Assembly: GCA_039024375.1 (NCBI GenBank)
Contig: JBCCQK010000248.1
Span: 1 to 11,415, forward strand
Origin: JAFMDF01 sp039024375
Lineage (GTDB): Bacteria > Bacteroidota > Bacteroidia > Chitinophagales > Saprospiraceae
Direction: 5' to 3'
DNA length: 11,415 nucleotides
The notes beneath the pieces were generated by a model, which was given only the letters and a program-made list of their open reading frames with translations, was not told where the DNA came from and made no database searches. The translations under genes were made by a program, and so were the position numbers. How positions within the stretch are numbered: the stretch's first letter is position 1; each line of letters opens with the position of its first letter. Shown here piece by piece: positions 1 to 5,625 of this stretch.

Positions 1-5
1 AACAA

Positions 6-36
6 GTTAGAGGGTAACGGGAAGTTACCCTCTAAC
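6..36. terminator. Perfect 13-bp hairpin, likely terminator of an upstream gene
   Basis: Arms GTTAGAGGGTAAC (6-18) and GTTACCCTCTAAC (24-36) pair perfectly around the 5-base loop GGGAA. The following sequence is A/T-rich but has no clean T-tract, which is common for Bacteroidota terminators. It lies 130 bases before the DUF4249 gene and most plausibly ends the transcript of a gene left of the window. No coding end can be assigned with confidence in bases 1-111. Confidence 0.6.
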
Positions 37-135
37 AATGAAAATTCTTCTTTAACAAATATTAAAATCACGCCTAGGTTAATCTATACGTTTTTAGTTG
101 TTCCTTGTTAATTAAATGTTTGGAATTTACCTTGG

Positions 136-163
136 TCACTAGTCCCTAACCACTAATCACTAG
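136..163 (+). repeat. Four tandem degenerate heptads abutting a start codon
   Basis: Four consecutive 7-base units, TCACTAG, TCCCTAA, CCACTAA and TCACTAG, fill 136-163. The first and last are identical and the middle two differ by two or three bases. The ATG of the DUF4249 gene begins at 167, three bases after the last unit, so the repeat occupies the 5' untranslated leader where a ribosome-binding site would be. No Shine-Dalgarno sequence is visible. It could be a neutral microsatellite-like expansion or could affect translation. Confidence 0.6.
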
Positions 164-166
164 CCC

Positions 167-1225
167 ATGAAAAAATATATTTTCCTAACGATTTTACTCT
201 CTTTAATTATCGGAATTTTTTCCTGTGTCGATGAAATTAAACTAAACATAGATACCGAACAGCGGTCGTTTGTTGTAGATGGTTTTGTGACGGACAGTTT
301 AGGGGATTTTCAATTGAAACTCTCCGAAAGTGCTATTATAGGAGTGGGGAGGGACAATATTTTAGACCCGATTACCGGAGCAACTGTACAGCTACTGGAT
401 ACGGACGGAGGCGTTTACCCTTACGTAGAATCTGCGGAAAATTTGGGTACGTACGAACTGTTTGATTTTAAAGCGCTGCGAGGAAAAAGTTATTTTATCG
501 ACATTGTTCTGGCGGACGGCCGACACTATCAATCAACCCCCGCCGAGTTGCGGTCCAAAAGTACGATTGGTGCCATTTCTTATGACGTTAGGGAAGAACG
601 GTTTAGAAATAATACGGGAACGCTCGTTACTCAAAATATTCTATCGGCCAATATTTCTACTGATTTTTCCGAGGCGGAAGTGCCGCCTTTTCTACAGTGG
701 CGAGTAAGTGGCATTTATCAGTTTCAAGAGGATTTTCCAGATGCCATCAGCCCCAAACGCTGTTTCATTGACGTCAATTTGGACCTCAACGATATTCGTA
801 TTTTGGATGCTTCCCAAGTCAACGAAGGTGCTTTGTTTGAGCAGACGATTGCAGAGTTAGAATACGATTTTAGATTTGCCGACCAGTTTTGCCTGCATGT
901 TTCCCAGTTTTCCATTACCGAAGAAGAATTTAACTATTGGCGAAGCATCAAAGAAATTATTGACATTGATGGTAGTCTATTTGACCCCCCGCCTGGTACC
1001 GTAGTGGGCAACATCCGCAACGTCGATAACCCCGAAGACGTAGCGGTGGGTTATTTCTCGGTTGCTTCGGTATTTTTTAAGCGATATTTTGTGGATAGAG
1101 AGGTAACGGGTGTTTTTGTTCGAGGGCAGTGTGAAGGTTTTTTCTTGCGTACGCCCTTTGCTTGTGACGATTGTTTGTTGATTGGGAATAGCACTACTGT
1201 TCAGCCCGATTATTGGGAGTTCTAG
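167..1225 (+). CDS. DUF4249 domain-containing lipoprotein
   Basis: The 352-residue protein begins with a short basic n-region and a hydrophobic stretch ending in IFS-Cys20, a lipoprotein signal peptide with plausible lipidation at Cys20. The next segment (about 21-60: DEIKLNID, then FVVDGFVTD) is the characteristic start of DUF4249 proteins. The C-terminus, with a CDDC pair at about 335-338 and the ending PDYWEF, also matches that family, so the gene looks full length. DUF4249 lipoproteins of Bacteroidota are usually encoded directly after a TonB-dependent receptor and are thought to sit at the outer membrane as partners in uptake. That receptor would be left of this window, but the hairpin at 6-36 and the 166-base leader suggest separate transcription here. 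Substrate is unknown. The ATG at 167 is chosen because it gives the complete signal peptide. Confidence 0.85.
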   Translation: MKKYIFLTILLSLIIGIFSCVDEIKLNIDTEQRSFVVDGFVTDSLGDFQLKLSESAIIGVGRDNILDPITGATVQLLDTDGGVYPYVESAENLGTYELFDFKALRGKSYFIDIVLADGRHYQSTPAELRSKSTIGAISYDVREERFRNNTGTLVTQNILSANISTDFSEAEVPPFLQWRVSGIYQFQEDFPDAISPKRCFIDVNLDLNDIRILDASQVNEGALFEQTIAELEYDFRFADQFCLHVSQFSITEEEFNYWRSIKEIIDIDGSLFDPPPGTVVGNIRNVDNPEDVAVGYFSVASVFFKRYFVDREVTGVFVRGQCEGFFLRTPFACDDCLLIGNSTTVQPDYWEF

Positions 1226-1257
1226 GTTGAGATAGATAGTAACTAAGGTTTGTTGGT

Positions 1258-1306
1258 AATTATCCTTGAAAATCCGTACTTTTAGTCCTGATTTTCAAGG
1301 ATAATT
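1258..1306. promoter_or_regulatory. 17-bp perfect inverted repeat flanking a -7-like box (candidate operator/promoter)
   Basis: AATTATCCTTGAAAATC (1258-1274) and its exact reverse complement GATTTTCAAGGATAATT (1290-1306) flank a 15-base spacer. The spacer contains TACTTTTA (1277-1284), a 7/8 match to the Bacteroidota -7 element TAnnTTTG. TTTG at 1249-1252 or GTTG at 1252-1255 could serve as the -33 element, giving spacers of 24 or 21 bases. The right arm ends six bases before the ATG at 1313. The layout suggests an operator wrapped around its own promoter, or a hairpin in the mRNA leader. It also follows the DUF4249 stop by 32 bases, so it could work as a terminator, although it has no T-tract. 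Confidence 0.55.
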
Positions 1307-1314
1307 CGAATTAT
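1301..1314. repeat. 14-bp perfect palindrome overlapping the ATPase start codon
   Basis: ATAATTCGAATTAT is self-complementary. Its left half is the end of the right arm of the larger inverted repeat at 1258-1306, and its last two bases are the first two of the ATG at 1313. The translation start could therefore be occluded by secondary structure or by a dimeric DNA-binding protein. Confidence 0.5.
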
Positions 1315-2458
1315 GGAGCATCGTTTAATCGAAAGACCAAAAGATATTCAAACTGTTCGAGCGTTAATGGACGTATTTCCCGTTACCGCTATCTTGGGGC
1401 CACGTCAAGTTGGCAAGACAACCCTTGCTAAAATTTTTAAGCCTATCCATTCTTTTGACTTGGAAAATCCTAGAGATTTGGTGAGGTTGAGTAATCCACA
1501 ACTAGCCCTAGAACAACTGGAAGGGGTTATTATGATTGACGAAGTGCAACAACAGCCCGATTTATTTCCACTTATTCGTTTTTTAGTCGATAACAATCCT
1601 ACGCAATCTTATTTGTTACTTGGCAGTGCCTCTTCCAGTTTGAAGCAGCAGAGTGGCGAATCGCTTGCGGGACGAATAGGTTATCATTATTTATCTGGAT
1701 TTAATCTTTCAGAAGCAGGAAAAGAAAATTGGCAAAGGTTGTGGCTACGAGGTGGCTTCCCACGGTCGTTTTTAGCCAACTCCGATTCGGCTAGTTCATT
1801 GTGGTTGCGTAATTTCATTGCTACCTTCCTAGAGAAAGACTTGGCCATTTTCGGTAAAAATATCCCTTCTACCGTTATGTACCGTCTTTGGGTAATGGTA
1901 AGTCACTACCACGGACAGACCATTAATTATACCCAATTGGCTAGGTCTTTAGATTTGAGTCCTAAAACCGTTAAAAACTATTTGGCCATTTTAGAAGATA
2001 CGTTCATGATTCGTTTGCTGATGCCTTGGCACGCCAATGTTAACAAGCGATTGGTTAAAAGTCCTAAATTGTACATTCGGGATGCAGGTATTTTTCATGC
2101 GCTGCAAAACATAGCATCACTCGAAACTTTGTATAAACACCCGCTCTTAGGTGCTTCGTGGGAGGGATTTGCGTTGGAAGAGGTGATTGCTAATTTGGGC
2201 AAAAGGGATAGTGAAGTTTTTTTTTACGGGGCGCATAGTGGGGTAGAATTGGACCTGTTTTTTCACCATCAGGGACAAAAAATAGGGGTAGAATTCAAAT
2301 TCAAGGATGCTCCTTCCACTACGAAGGCGATGCACCAAGCCATAGAAGACTTGAAGTTAGATAAGTTATTAGTCATTTACCCGGGAATGCAATCGTACGC
2401 CCTAACTGAAAAAATCAAGGTCGTTGCATTGACGCAGTTACAAGCGGCTATTTTATAA
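1313..2458 (+). CDS. AAA-family ATPase with DUF4143 C-terminal domain
   Basis: The 381-residue protein carries a Walker A motif GPRQVGKTT (29-37), a Walker B/acidic motif IDEVQ (75-79) and a sensor-1-like strand LLLGSAS (101-107). A conserved GRI segment lies around 120-122 and LWLRGGFPRSF around 143-153. Residues about 205-228 form a winged-helix-like segment (YTQLARSLDLSPKTVKNYL). The C-terminal DUF4143 part contains E312-x-D314 and E327-x-K329 (VEFKF), resembling the PD-(D/E)xK nuclease fold core often noted in this family. Length and motif order are normal, so it appears intact. These ATPases are widespread in bacteria and archaea, often as isolated, horizontally mobile genes; their role is poorly defined and DNA binding is inferred from fold. 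The gene stands alone behind a large inverted repeat and converges on the phosphotransferase gene with 12 bases between stop codons. Confidence 0.9.
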   Translation: MEHRLIERPKDIQTVRALMDVFPVTAILGPRQVGKTTLAKIFKPIHSFDLENPRDLVRLSNPQLALEQLEGVIMIDEVQQQPDLFPLIRFLVDNNPTQSYLLLGSASSSLKQQSGESLAGRIGYHYLSGFNLSEAGKENWQRLWLRGGFPRSFLANSDSASSLWLRNFIATFLEKDLAIFGKNIPSTVMYRLWVMVSHYHGQTINYTQLARSLDLSPKTVKNYLAILEDTFMIRLLMPWHANVNKRLVKSPKLYIRDAGIFHALQNIASLETLYKHPLLGASWEGFALEEVIANLGKRDSEVFFYGAHSGVELDLFFHHQGQKIGVEFKFKDAPSTTKAMHQAIEDLKLDKLLVIYPGMQSYALTEKIKVVALTQLQAAIL

Positions 2459-2470
2459 GTCAAAATAAAT

Positions 2471-3499
2471 TTAGGAGAAACGCTCTTCCAAAATCCACGC
2501 TCTAGCCTGTTCCATTAGGCCTTTCTTCTCCGATAACTCCAAACTGAGCGGCAACTGCGCAATCCCAATTAAGCGGCGCAATATCTCAATGCCCGTAAAT
2601 ACCGCCAAAACAGATTCCCGTAAAGGAAGCACTTTTTGATATTCGCTCACAACCGATTGAATCGTTGCTTCGGATTGCTGACTTATATACAAATGAGCAA
2701 GCAAAACGCCCAAGTCAAACTCGGCGGGGCCAACGAATCCAAATTCGGGGTCAATAACTTTTAAACCATTTGGGGTAGCTAACCAACTACCAGGATAAAA
2801 ATCCCCATGTAGTAAATGCTGCCCTTTAGTTAGATATAATTCGCCGTAGGTCTTAATTTTTGCTTTTAAAACCGCATCTGTTTTGTAAGGCATCGCTGCC
2901 GTTTGCAATCCTTCTTGTACGTCATCCAAGTTAAACCCATTGTCCACCGAGTAGGGAAAATTAAAAATATGCTCGTGATTCAATTGGCGCATGGCCAAGT
3001 TCTCGGGAAAATCGGCAGGTGGTTCGATTTGGTGCAATACGGTCAAATATTGAATCAAACTTGCTAAAGCAGAGGTACTGAGTACTTGATTTTTTTGGTA
3101 CAAAAAGCCGTAATCTACGCCCTCTCCCAAGTCTTCGATGTACAAAATATGACTTTGGGCATCGAAACCTAAACAAGTGGGCGCATATTGACTGATGGTG
3201 GGAATAGCTGCTAGGGATTGGAAAAACTGCGCTTCTACGGCGACTCGTTCTACGGGGGCGTCAATCTGCGGAAACTTCTCCACCCAAGGTCTTGCTTGTT
3301 TCAGAATGAAGGACCGTTGATTGGTGATGGCTCGCAGGACAAAGTTCATGTTTCCTTCGCCCGGTTTTTCTAATTGCTGCAAAACCTCGTCAGCTTGTAG
3401 CCAGTTTTGTTGTGCCAAGTAGCTGGCTACGGGAGCAATCGAATTTTCTAAAAAAAAACAATTGGGGAGTTCTTGTTGAAATCGTGTTCGTAAATCCAT
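2471..3499 (-). CDS. Aminoglycoside-phosphotransferase-fold kinase, methylthioribose-kinase-like
   Basis: The 342-residue soluble protein has the protein-kinase-like small-molecule kinase fold. Residues 46-55 (PGEGNMNFVL) resemble the nucleotide loop of methylthioribose kinase (MtnK), K67 in FILKQARPW is the likely ATP-binding lysine, and E89 a candidate partner. The catalytic loop is HGDFYPGS (231-238) and the metal-binding motif IDPEFG (249-254), followed by GPAEFDLG. MtnK likewise has HGD-x-x-x-GS and IDPEF. The protein is somewhat shorter than typical MtnK (about 400 residues), and no other methionine-salvage gene is nearby, so the substrate is uncertain; many Bacteroidota copies are labelled only 'phosphotransferase'. 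It is monocistronic on the minus strand, converging with the ATPase gene. The ATG at 3499 gives a complete N-terminus; no Shine-Dalgarno is visible. Confidence 0.8.
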   Translation of the reverse strand: MDLRTRFQQELPNCFFLENSIAPVASYLAQQNWLQADEVLQQLEKPGEGNMNFVLRAITNQRSFILKQARPWVEKFPQIDAPVERVAVEAQFFQSLAAIPTISQYAPTCLGFDAQSHILYIEDLGEGVDYGFLYQKNQVLSTSALASLIQYLTVLHQIEPPADFPENLAMRQLNHEHIFNFPYSVDNGFNLDDVQEGLQTAAMPYKTDAVLKAKIKTYGELYLTKGQHLLHGDFYPGSWLATPNGLKVIDPEFGFVGPAEFDLGVLLAHLYISQQSEATIQSVVSEYQKVLPLRESVLAVFTGIEILRRLIGIAQLPLSLELSEKKGLMEQARAWILEERFS

Positions 3500-3609
3500 T
3501 GGGCCAAATTAGGGTTTATTTGGGCTTTCGCCAAAATGGATATGGTTGCTAATAAGACAGTTTACACGTTTTAAGGAATTTAGTAAGATAGAATCGTAGT
3601 AGTTTATAC

Positions 3610-3617
3610 TATTTTTG
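3610..3617 (+). promoter_or_regulatory. Putative Bacteroidota -7 element (TATTTTTG)
   Basis: TATTTTTG matches the TAnnTTTG consensus of the primary Bacteroidota sigma factor exactly. It points towards the nucleoside-hydrolase-like gene, about 185 bases away. No TTTG is found 19-23 bases upstream, so this rests on one box only and may be chance in A/T-rich sequence. If real, the transcript leader would include the ACAGGATT stem-loop. Confidence 0.25.
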
Positions 3618-3678
3618 TTCCCTAAAATAATAATCACTAAAGGTAAGCAGCTAGACAGAATCGTTTGCCTGTTTTTTG

Positions 3679-3740
3679 GACAGGATTTCAAGATTTACAG
3701 GATTTAATTTATTGACTTTCGTAATCCTGTAAATCCTGTC
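3679..3740. repeat. Imperfect inverted repeat built from ACAGGATT units
   Basis: ACAGGATT occurs at 3680-3687 and 3697-3704; its complement AATCCTGT occurs at 3723-3730 and 3732-3739. The outer pair is extended by G3679/C3740. The left units are 9 bases apart and the right units 1 base apart, so the stem has an 8-base one-sided bulge (CAAGATTT-like) and an 18-base loop. Arrays of this ACAGGATT type are, to my recollection, a common interspersed intergenic repeat in Bacteroidota genomes. No coding capacity. The function is unknown; it could be a REP-like element or an RNA structure. Confidence 0.65.
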
Positions 3741-3801
3741 TGAAAACTCAAATTGATTTGTCTCAGCCCTTCACTCAGTTCCTCAATCCTTTTACGTATA
3801 T

Positions 3802-4755
3802 ATGCAAAGACGAACCTTTTTTGCCGCTACCACGAAGTACACGCTATTAGGAAGTCTATTTCCGAACATTTCCCTTTTGCCACCATCTGTAGCTAACGCA
3901 CCTATTCCATTAATCATTGATGCCGACACCGCCAACGAAGTGGACGATTTGTACGCCATCGTTCGAGCACTTTTGGAACCTCGTTTGAATATCGTAGGTA
4001 TTACCTCGGCGCAGTGGCACACCAATCCTCGGACGCCTAACGATTCGGTTGGGGAGAGTCAGCGCCTCAATCGGGAAATGTTAGAACTGATGAATAAAAC
4101 GGAAATTCCTCTTCCACAAGGTTCGAATTTCCCCATGGTCTCTGAACATCGGTCACAGCCGTCCGAAGCGGCGACTTTTATCATAGAAAAGGCTTTGGCG
4201 ATGCCCAAAGGGGAAAAATTATCCATTGCCATTTTAGGGCCTTGCACCAATATTGCGTCCGCCGTTTTACTAGAACCCCGCATTATTCCCAAACTGTCGG
4301 TGAATTACTTAGGTTTTTGGTACAACGTGGAAACCAACACGTGGAACAAAAGGGAATTTAACACTAATAACGACCCCAATGCGGTCAACACCTTGCTCAA
4401 TACCGCCAATTTGGAGTTTCGAGTCATGACCGCTACGACTAGCCAACATCTTGTATTCGAGAAAACCGTGATGGATGATTTGCTAAAGGGAAAAGGCGGT
4501 ATTGGCGATTATCTAATTGACCGTTGGGAATCGTATGACCGTTTTTGGCAAGCGACGGATAAAGAAAAAACTAAATGGACAATGTGGGACGTGGCCATTA
4601 TCGAAGCCATCGCCTACCCCGAATTGGCCGAAGAAAAAGAGGTCGTTACCCCACACGATAACTTATTACGCACTATCAAAGTATTTACCAAAATTGATGT
4701 GCCCGCCATGAAGGCGAACTTTGCTACTGCTTTAAGTACGTTTTTGAAAAAATAG
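3802..4755 (+). CDS. Exported nucleoside hydrolase-like protein (IUNH family)
   Basis: The 317-residue protein starts with a probable export signal: a twin-arginine-like QRRTFFAA, a modest hydrophobic stretch, and a likely cleavage after ANA (31-33). The mature part begins with the inosine/uridine-preferring nucleoside hydrolase signature: IIDADTANEVDD (38-49) supplies the D40, D42, D48 and D49 calcium-site aspartates, with the usual 'DPG' replaced by 'DTAN-E'. Further family blocks are ILGPCTNIASAV (144-155) and NTNNDPNAVNTLL (187-199). The late conserved His-Asp of classical enzymes is Trp262-Asp263 here (MWDVAII), so the catalytic histidine is missing and the substrate may differ. Family enzymes split N-ribosidic bonds of nucleosides; location here is inferred to be periplasmic or surface. 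It appears monocistronic. The ATG at 3802 retains the full signal peptide. Confidence 0.8.
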   Translation: MQRRTFFAATTKYTLLGSLFPNISLLPPSVANAPIPLIIDADTANEVDDLYAIVRALLEPRLNIVGITSAQWHTNPRTPNDSVGESQRLNREMLELMNKTEIPLPQGSNFPMVSEHRSQPSEAATFIIEKALAMPKGEKLSIAILGPCTNIASAVLLEPRIIPKLSVNYLGFWYNVETNTWNKREFNTNNDPNAVNTLLNTANLEFRVMTATTSQHLVFEKTVMDDLLKGKGGIGDYLIDRWESYDRFWQATDKEKTKWTMWDVAIIEAIAYPELAEEKEVVTPHDNLLRTIKVFTKIDVPAMKANFATALSTFLKK

Positions 4756-4784
4756 AAATGGTTTTTACTTAGGTATCTATTTTT
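4748..4784 (+). terminator. Weak A/T-rich stem-loop at the gene end
   Basis: AAAAATAGA (4748-4756, containing the stop codon TAG) can pair with TCTATTTTT (4776-4784) around a 19-base loop. The right arm ends in five T residues. The stem is A/T-only apart from one G-C pair, so it is a marginal candidate for transcription termination. Confidence 0.3.
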
Positions 4785-4911
4785 ATTGTGCAGCACGTCT
4801 TTATTCTCTACTCTTTGGTCCCTGTTCTACTTAATGTAAACATAAAGCGTCAACAACTGTTATAAGCGAATAGCCTTTTAAGGAAAGTATGTACTATCAA
4901 AACTAGGACGC

Positions 4912-5553
4912 ATGGATATGGAGCAGCATTTATTGAAAAAAGACATTATTGATTTGGAGCGACGATTTCGTACCAAACTCATCAACTCGTTAAGCGGCTT
5001 CAAAAGTGTAAACCTAGTTGGAACTATTAGTCAAGATGGTGTGACGAATTTATCTATCATTAGTTCTGTAGTCCATATCGGCGCCGACCCTGCCCTAATG
5101 GGGTTCATTATGCGCCCCGTAACGGTTCGTCGAGATACGTACAACAATATTTTAGAAACGGGGCAATATACTTTTAACCACCTCAATGCGTCTATTTTTA
5201 AAAAAGCGCACCAAACCTCCGCTCGCTATCCCGTGGAAGTATCTGAGTTCGAAGCGGCCGAACTGACCGAAGTCTATAGTGATAAAATTGTCGCTCCTTA
5301 CGTGGAAGAAAGCCACATTCGGATTGGGTTGAGTTTCGAAGAAAAAATTCCCATTCCCATCAATGGGACGACCTTGATGATTGGTCGTATCGAGGAACTA
5401 TTTTTTCCCAAAATAGCTTTGGGGGAAGATGGTTACTTGGATATTGAAAAAGCGGGTTCTATCACTTCTTCTAGTTTAGATGCCTATCATAGTACCCAAA
5501 AATTGGCTCGATTGTCCTATGCGAAAGCCGACAGAACAATCAAAGTAATATAA
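4912..5553 (+). CDS. Flavin reductase-like (FMN-binding split barrel) protein
   Basis: The 213-residue cytoplasmic protein has the flavin-reductase-like core: VNLVGTISQDGVTNLS (33-48), an SSVVHIG segment (51-57), then PALMGFIMRP (60-69) and a polar loop RRDTYNNILETGQYTFN (73-89). This matches the order of the FMN-binding strands in flavin reductase/flavoredoxin-like proteins, which bind FMN in a split-barrel dimer. The family includes NAD(P)H:flavin oxidoreductases and electron carriers; which one this is cannot be told from sequence. Length is typical. No signal peptide is present. Two in-frame ATGs (4912 and 4918) are possible starts, with no Shine-Dalgarno to choose between them. The gene lies 156 bases after the nucleoside-hydrolase-like gene and 72 bases before the giant surface-protein gene, and shares no obvious function with either. 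Confidence 0.85.
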   Translation: MDMEQHLLKKDIIDLERRFRTKLINSLSGFKSVNLVGTISQDGVTNLSIISSVVHIGADPALMGFIMRPVTVRRDTYNNILETGQYTFNHLNASIFKKAHQTSARYPVEVSEFEAAELTEVYSDKIVAPYVEESHIRIGLSFEEKIPIPINGTTLMIGRIEELFFPKIALGEDGYLDIEKAGSITSSSLDAYHSTQKLARLSYAKADRTIKVI

Positions 5554-5589
5554 TTCCGTACTTTCGAGTAAAAATTCGACGGGGTTTTG

Positions 5590-5597
5590 TATATTTG
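5590..5597 (+). promoter_or_regulatory. Putative -7 element (TATATTTG) of the giant surface-protein gene
   Basis: TATATTTG is an exact TAnnTTTG match, 28 bases before the ATG at 5626. A convincing -33 TTTG is missing at the expected spacing; TTTC at 5562-5565 lies 24 bases upstream. The position also argues for translation from 5626, because a start at the TTG at 5587 would lie upstream of the likely transcription start. Confidence 0.4.
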
Positions 5598-5625
5598 GTC
5601 AAAACAAAGACTCCTCGAATTCGAA

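Larger units (their letters stand above)
3500..3801. other. Divergent intergenic region (302 bp)
   Basis: This gap separates the minus-strand phosphotransferase from the plus-strand nucleoside-hydrolase-like gene, so it must hold promoters for both. I see no credible coding region. It contains one exact TAnnTTTG match on the plus strand (3610-3617) and the imperfect ACAGGATT inverted repeat (3679-3740). No exact minus-strand TAnnTTTG was found near 3499. Confidence 0.5.

Noticed and set aside
1..111. Plus-strand frame open from the window edge to a TAA at 109-111, possibly the end of an upstream gene
   Set aside because: It runs through the perfect hairpin at 6-36 and its residues do not look like the aromatic-ended C-terminus expected of a TonB-dependent receptor; more likely intergenic.
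115..122. AATGTTTG as a -7 element for the DUF4249 gene
   Set aside because: Only 7 of 8 consensus positions and the first base is wrong; no convincing -33 TTTG, so not listed as a promoter.
3509..3691. Small 60-codon minus-strand frame in the divergent intergenic region
   Set aside because: No recognisable motif, it overlaps the probable promoter region and the edge of the ACAGGATT repeat; treated as chance.
5556..5588. Possible bulged stem (CCG...TCGA / TCGACGG) followed by GGGGTTTT after the flavin-reductase-like gene
   Set aside because: Pairing is short and interrupted by a 5-base bulge, too weak to call a terminator.
5587..5625. TTG start extending the surface protein by 13 residues
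   Set aside because: It would place charged residues before the signal peptide and lie upstream of the probable transcription start at the TATATTTG box; the ATG at 5626 gives a standard signal peptide.
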